Origin: Chloroflexia bacterium
Lineage (GTDB): Bacteria > Chloroflexota > Chloroflexia > QHBQ01 > JADMIH01
Direction: 5' to 3'
DNA length: 16,628 nt
Assembly: GCA_025927935.1 (NCBI GenBank)
Contig: JAICKM010000058.1
Location: 1-16,628, forward strand
Shown: in pieces, positions 13,115 through 16,628 of the stretch
Position numbering within the stretch: the stretch's first letter is position 1
How the letters are laid out: each line of letters opens with the position of its first letter
The notes under the pieces: generated by a model
Database searches by the model: none
What the model saw: only the letters and a program-made list of their open reading frames with translations
What the model was told of the DNA's origin: nothing
Made by a program: the position numbers and the translations under genes

Positions 13115-14305
13115 ATGAGTATACACGAACCACAGCCGGCGCCCGCCCCGGTCGTCGCGTCCCCATCCGCCCGCAAGGGCCGGGTGCGGGCGATCTTCCA
13201 GGTGCTGGCCGTGGTGGCGATCACGCTGGTCTTCACCCTTGGGCTGCTCGAAGGCGCCCTGCGCCTGTTCGCGCCCCAGATCACCCAGCCGGTCACACGG
13301 GATATGTTCGACATCGACCGCGGCGCGCGCTTCCGCAACAAGGCCGGCGCCTCCGTCGTCCACGACTCCGGCGAACTCCACGCCACCTACACGATCAACA
13401 GCCAGGGTGTGCGCGGCACCCAGGTCTACGGCCCCGTGACCCCGGACCGCACCCGCCTGCTCTGCATCGGCGACTCCTTCACCTTCGGCTGGGGCGTCGA
13501 AGCCGATCAGGCGTTTCCGGCCCTGCTGAACGCCGACAAGAGCGCCGCCGGCCAGCCCATCGAAAGCATCAACGCGGGCGTGATCGGCTACGGCACCTCG
13601 CACGAAGTGGCCTGGATGCACGAATACGGCTGGGCGCTGCAACCCAAGATCGTCGTCGTGGGCTTCTTCGTGGGCAACGACGTGACCGATGTGATGCGCG
13701 ATATGATCTACAACAAGACCAACACGCCGGAGCAGCAGGCCGTGGTCGATATGGTCTGGCGGCTCAAGGGGCAGGGGTCGCAGCAAGGCGATGTCGAGAC
13801 CTGGCTGAAGGCCAACTCGCACGCCTATGTCTTCCTGAACAAGATCTACGAGCGCCTGATGCCCGCACCACCGAAACAGCAGCCGGATATGACCAATACC
13901 GCCTATAACTACCTGAAACAGGAGCCGCCGGAACGCGCCACCGGCTGGAACACCACCCTGTCCTTGCTGGACGAACTGCACTGGAAAGCCGAGCAATACG
14001 GGGCCGCGCTCGTGGTCGTGGCGATCCCGGCCAAGGAGCAGGTCGATGCGACGGCCTGGCAGGATATGCAGAAGTCCTTCGGCCTGACCGCCGCCGACCT
14101 GGACCGCGATTTGCCGCAGCAGCGCCTGGCCGCCTGGAGCGCCGGGAGCGGCGTCCCGGTCATCGACTTGCTGCCCGGCTTCCGCGCCGCCGGCAACCAG
14201 CAACTCTACTTCAACGCCGACCCGCACTGGACTCCGGCGGGCCACGCCCTGGCCGCCCAACTGATCGGCGACGGGATGGTGAAGCTGGGCCTGTTCAGCC
14301 GCTAA
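13115..14305 (+). CDS. Membrane-anchored SGNH/GDSL hydrolase, AlgJ/AlgX-like
   Basis: Probable esterase or acyl-transfer enzyme acting outside the cytoplasmic membrane, as AlgJ/AlgX-type proteins do on polysaccharides. Seen: 396 residues, a basic N-terminus (RKGRVR), one membrane helix at about 26-47, then the SGNH fold. Block I is LLCIGDSFTFGWG with nucleophile Ser121, block II lies around INAGVIGYGTS (152-162), block III is VGND (186-189), and the catalytic Asp/His come from DPHWTPAGH (369-377). The spacing and the DPHW form suit polysaccharide O-acetyl transfer or deacetylation more than lipases. GAGGAG lies 5 nt before the ATG. The divergent sugar-phosphate mutase suggests a role in cell-surface polysaccharide modification, which is inference. 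No MBOAT acyl donor partner is in the window. Confidence 0.85.
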   Translation: MSIHEPQPAPAPVVASPSARKGRVRAIFQVLAVVAITLVFTLGLLEGALRLFAPQITQPVTRDMFDIDRGARFRNKAGASVVHDSGELHATYTINSQGVRGTQVYGPVTPDRTRLLCIGDSFTFGWGVEADQAFPALLNADKSAAGQPIESINAGVIGYGTSHEVAWMHEYGWALQPKIVVVGFFVGNDVTDVMRDMIYNKTNTPEQQAVVDMVWRLKGQGSQQGDVETWLKANSHAYVFLNKIYERLMPAPPKQQPDMTNTAYNYLKQEPPERATGWNTTLSLLDELHWKAEQYGAALVVVAIPAKEQVDATAWQDMQKSFGLTAADLDRDLPQQRLAAWSAGSGVPVIDLLPGFRAAGNQQLYFNADPHWTPAGHALAAQLIGDGMVKLGLFSR

Positions 14306-14375
14306 CCAGGCTGGCCGCGAGGGTTTTGCAGCAGCCTATGTAGCATGCACGGGCGCCGCCGGAGCGTACCGGCTA

Positions 14376-14405
14376 TTGACGCTCGACAGGCGGTTGTGCT
14401 ATGCT
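14376..14405 (+). promoter_or_regulatory. Promoter of the zinc-ribbon protein gene
   Basis: TTGACG (14376-14381, 5 of 6 to consensus) and TATGCT (14400-14405) are 18 nt apart, with a TGC extension before the -10. A start near 14412 leaves a short leader containing GGAAAGGGGG (14431-14440), 8 nt before ATG 14449. This is the best-formed plus-strand promoter in the window. Confidence 0.6.
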
Positions 14406-14448
14406 CCTAAAAGCGACGTGAGTATCGATCGGAAAGGGGGACCATACC

Positions 14449-15420
14449 ATGATCGACGATCTACTGCACGGAGCCCAGCAAGAATACCTGCGCGGGCGTG
14501 ACTACTATCGCGCGGGCGCGATGCCGCGCGCCCTGCTGGCCTATCACGCGGCGTTGGAGCAACTCTTGCGTTTCTCGCTGATCCGCGACGGCGCCGATTA
14601 CGAGCGCGCCACCGACCCCGGCCAGATCAACTGGCAAACCCTGATCACCTATCTGGATGTGCGCTATGCGCTGCCCCGCGAGCAATGTGTCTTCTTGAGC
14701 CAGATGACCCATGTGCGCGACCAGGTGCTGGCCGGCGGCAATCCCGATCTCAATCCCCTGGTGATGCAGGGCTACGACAAACTGGTCACGCAGATCTTCC
14801 GTCGGCTGTACCCGCGCGACGAGACGGAGCGCAACGACGCGGCGATGCGCGGCACCTTCGCTGCGCGCCGCCCGGTGGCCGACATCAACGCCCGCCCACT
14901 CGACCGCGCGAACGAGACGAACATCATCGCGCCCGCCGCGCCCCCGCCCGAAGGCCCGCATCCGCCGGTGTCGGCTGCCGGGGTTTCGCTGCCGCCTACG
15001 GGGCTACACCCCGCATCCATCGACCATCTGGGACCGGCCCGGCCGCACGGCGGCGCCCCGGCGCCCCCCGCCACGCATACCGGCAGCGGCTACCAGGCAC
15101 ATCCGCCGGCCACCGGCAGCGCGCCCGCGCACAGCGACCCGGCGCCGTTCGCCCAGCAGCCACCACCTGCGGAACCGGGCTACGCCGCCCCAGCTGGGTC
15201 GCCTGCCGATCAGCAACAGCGGGCCATCGAGGCGGGACGCCGGCTCCGCGAAATGCGCATCCAGGGCCTTGACTTTTGCCCGCAGTGCCGCAGCCAGATC
15301 CCGATCACCAGCCCGATCTGCCCGCAGTGTAGCTTTGACGTGGAAAGCTATCGTGCGCGGCGGACAAGTGCCCAACCGCGCACGGAAAGCTTGCTCGACC
15401 GTTTCCTGGGCCGGCGTTAG
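14449..15420 (+). CDS. Unrecognised protein: helical N-domain, Pro-rich linker, C-terminal zinc ribbon
   Basis: 323 residues; function unknown. Seen: residues 1-122 are helical, with YRAGAMPRALLAYHAALEQL near the start (20-39) and LSQMTHVRDQVLAG (83-96). That second segment recalls the RN-x-x-H helix of HEPN folds, but the expected catalytic His is absent, so I give this little weight. Residues 135-255 are a Pro/Ala/His-rich disordered linker. A four-cysteine zinc ribbon follows, FCPQC (276-280) and ICPQC (290-294), with a basic tail ending in LLDRFLGRR. No membrane helix or signal peptide. It has its own promoter and a strong ribosome site, and its stop codon overlaps the stop of the convergent gene by 4 bp. 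A nucleic-acid or protein adaptor role is a guess. Confidence 0.8.
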   Translation: MIDDLLHGAQQEYLRGRDYYRAGAMPRALLAYHAALEQLLRFSLIRDGADYERATDPGQINWQTLITYLDVRYALPREQCVFLSQMTHVRDQVLAGGNPDLNPLVMQGYDKLVTQIFRRLYPRDETERNDAAMRGTFAARRPVADINARPLDRANETNIIAPAAPPPEGPHPPVSAAGVSLPPTGLHPASIDHLGPARPHGGAPAPPATHTGSGYQAHPPATGSAPAHSDPAPFAQQPPPAEPGYAAPAGSPADQQQRAIEAGRRLREMRIQGLDFCPQCRSQIPITSPICPQCSFDVESYRARRTSAQPRTESLLDRFLGRR

Positions 15421-16628
15421 GCGTTGCGCCCGCGGGCACGCCCATCCGCCGCCGCGCTGATCTGATCGGCCAGCGCGCGCAGGTCGGGCCGCAACGGCTC
15501 GCCGCTGACCGCGTCCAGCCGATCCAGCAGGGCAATCGCCCGCCGCAACGGCTCGTCGGGGTCCGGCTCGCTCAGCACGCGCGTCCGCAACGCCGGGTCG
15601 CTGACGATGCGCTTCTTCACCTCCGAGGCCACATCGTCGATCACGTCCTGCACGCTCGCCTGGCGGGGCATGTTGTCCTGCATCCGCGAGAGTTCCAGCC
15701 AGTAGAGGCGTTTCAACGGCTCGGCGACCGCCTTCATCCGCTCGCTCAACATGCCGAAAGCCTGCTGCACCAGCGCGCGGGCTTTCGCCGTGCTGGCTGC
15801 GATGTCGCGGGTGCGGCGTAGCTCCACCTGGATCGTTTCGATGACCATCAGCGAGAGGCTGTACGCCTGAGTGAAGGCGGGCGGCGGACCGGCGGGCGCG
15901 GGCGGTTTCTCCGGTTGCTGGCTCTCCAGCGCGCCTTCGAGCGCGCCGAACAGGCCGCGCCGTTGCGGTTGCTGGCGCGGCGTCGCGGGCGCCGGTTGCT
16001 GGGCGGCGGCCAGGGCTTGCAACAGAGTGCTGCGCTCGTCCTCGACGCTGTTCACCGGGTCCACCAGTTCGCGCAGCAGCACCGTGCGCACCATATCGAC
16101 GTAGCGGGCACGCAGATCGGCCAGCAGGCGGCGATAGGTCTCGTCGGTGCGCTGCCACAGGTCCGGCTGGTCGTAGCAGAGATGCCGTAGCTGCGCCGTA
16201 AAGGACACGCTCTTGAGCTTGCCCTCGAATCCGTCGCTCAGGATATTCGCCAGTTCGGGCGCCGAGGCGGCAAACTGGGCGTCGAGTTCGTTGCGCAGAT
16301 CGAGCACCAGTTGCGCCGAGCGGTCGGCCTGCAAGATGCTGGCCTGGTTCACCAGGTCGGGCGTGGCGCTGATCAGGTCTTCCAGGTTGCGCATGGGGCG
16401 CGGCGCGCCGCTGCTACCGTCCATAGCCGCCTGGCGCAGGTCGCCTTCGCTGCGGTTCAGCGATTCAGCCAGCTTGGCCTTCACATCCTGCACCTTTTCG
16501 TCCAGGCGGGTGGTGAGCCGATCGCCCTTGCCGGGGTCGGGCCGGTTCGGAAACTCGCGCTGCGTCGCCAGGATCGCTTCGGTGAAGCTCTGGCGCAAGG
16601 TCTGCGCGGCGCGGTCGATGCGCTCCCA
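15417..16628 (-). CDS. Unrecognised helical protein, 5' end beyond the right edge
   Basis: At least 403 residues, function unknown. The minus-strand frame is open to the last base, so the start lies outside the window; an in-frame TTG at 16598 has no special support. Seen: a charged, mostly helical sequence with no cysteine-rich site, signal or obvious membrane helix. A Gln/Pro-rich linker (minus strand, roughly 15990-15860, including PATPRQQPQRRGLFGALEGA) separates two helical halves. The second half has conserved-looking stretches such as YSLSLMVIETIQVELRRTRD and LKRLYWLELSRMQDN. The C-terminus is basic (GRARGRNA). Its stop overlaps the stop of the zinc-ribbon gene by 4 bp, and the upstream operon partner is unseen. 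A coiled-coil or scaffolding role is possible. Confidence 0.75.
   Translation of the reverse strand, partial: WERIDRAAQTLRQSFTEAILATQREFPNRPDPGKGDRLTTRLDEKVQDVKAKLAESLNRSEGDLRQAAMDGSSGAPRPMRNLEDLISATPDLVNQASILQADRSAQLVLDLRNELDAQFAASAPELANILSDGFEGKLKSVSFTAQLRHLCYDQPDLWQRTDETYRRLLADLRARYVDMVRTVLLRELVDPVNSVEDERSTLLQALAAAQQPAPATPRQQPQRRGLFGALEGALESQQPEKPPAPAGPPPAFTQAYSLSLMVIETIQVELRRTRDIAASTAKARALVQQAFGMLSERMKAVAEPLKRLYWLELSRMQDNMPRQASVQDVIDDVASEVKKRIVSDPALRTRVLSEPDPDEPLRRAIALLDRLDAVSGEPLRPDLRALADQISAAADGRARGRNA

Noticed and set aside
12971..14260. 429-residue minus-strand frame opposite the SGNH hydrolase
   Set aside because: Shadow without recognisable motifs. The plus strand has a promoter, ribosome site, membrane helix and SGNH blocks.
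14308..14337. AGGCTG/CAGCCT inverted repeat after the SGNH gene as a terminator
   Set aside because: Only 6 bp with an 18-nt loop and no T-run, so too weak to call.
16596..16598. TTG as the true start of the minus-strand end gene
   Set aside because: The frame stays open to the window edge (reading WERIDRAAQT before it), so the gene is simply cut by the edge.

Overview
The window is GC-rich, almost fully coding bacterial DNA. The best fit is Chloroflexota (Anaerolineae or Chloroflexia type). Evidence is a PknB-type kinase with a Pro/Gly/Tyr-rich linker, one membrane helix and a duplicated outer domain, Ala/Thr-rich stalks, XdhC split into two adjacent genes, and GTAGGG-type intergenic hairpin repeats. 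The lineage is an inference from style, not from a marker gene. I see no rRNA, tRNA, CRISPR array, transposase or phage gene.

Left part (1-4559): a membrane protein with two copies of a LamG/DUF1080-like beta-sandwich domain, whose frame is open to the left edge, is followed by a 325-bp gap with two hairpins and a promoter. Next comes an 815-residue serine/threonine kinase with a duplicated extracytoplasmic domain. Both proteins share a layout of Pro-rich cytosolic linker, single helix, Ala/Thr- or Pro/Thr-rich stalk and tandem outer domains.

Centre (4633-10847): a same-strand run of a MoxR-family AAA+ ATPase (CoxD-like), a VWA protein (CoxE-like), a large AAA_16/TPR ATPase, and XdhC in two pieces. 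CoxD/CoxE and XdhC/CoxI families mature and insert the molybdenum cofactor of xanthine dehydrogenase/CO dehydrogenase-type hydroxylases, but no hydroxylase subunit lies here. The kinase sits directly upstream with a short gap, so kinase control of the ATPase pair is possible but unproven.

Middle-right (10848-14305): a small minus-strand protein with three copies of a 10-residue motif has a strong promoter covered by two LacI-type palindromes. A minus-strand phosphomannomutase/phosphoglucomutase and a divergent membrane-anchored SGNH hydrolase (AlgJ/AlgX-like) follow. They are separated by back-to-back promoters and may both serve exopolysaccharide synthesis and O-acetylation.

Right end (14306-16628): an unrecognised protein with a helical N-terminus, a Pro-rich linker and a C-terminal zinc ribbon converges, with stop codons overlapping by 4 bp, on a minus-strand helical protein of unknown function that runs off the right edge.
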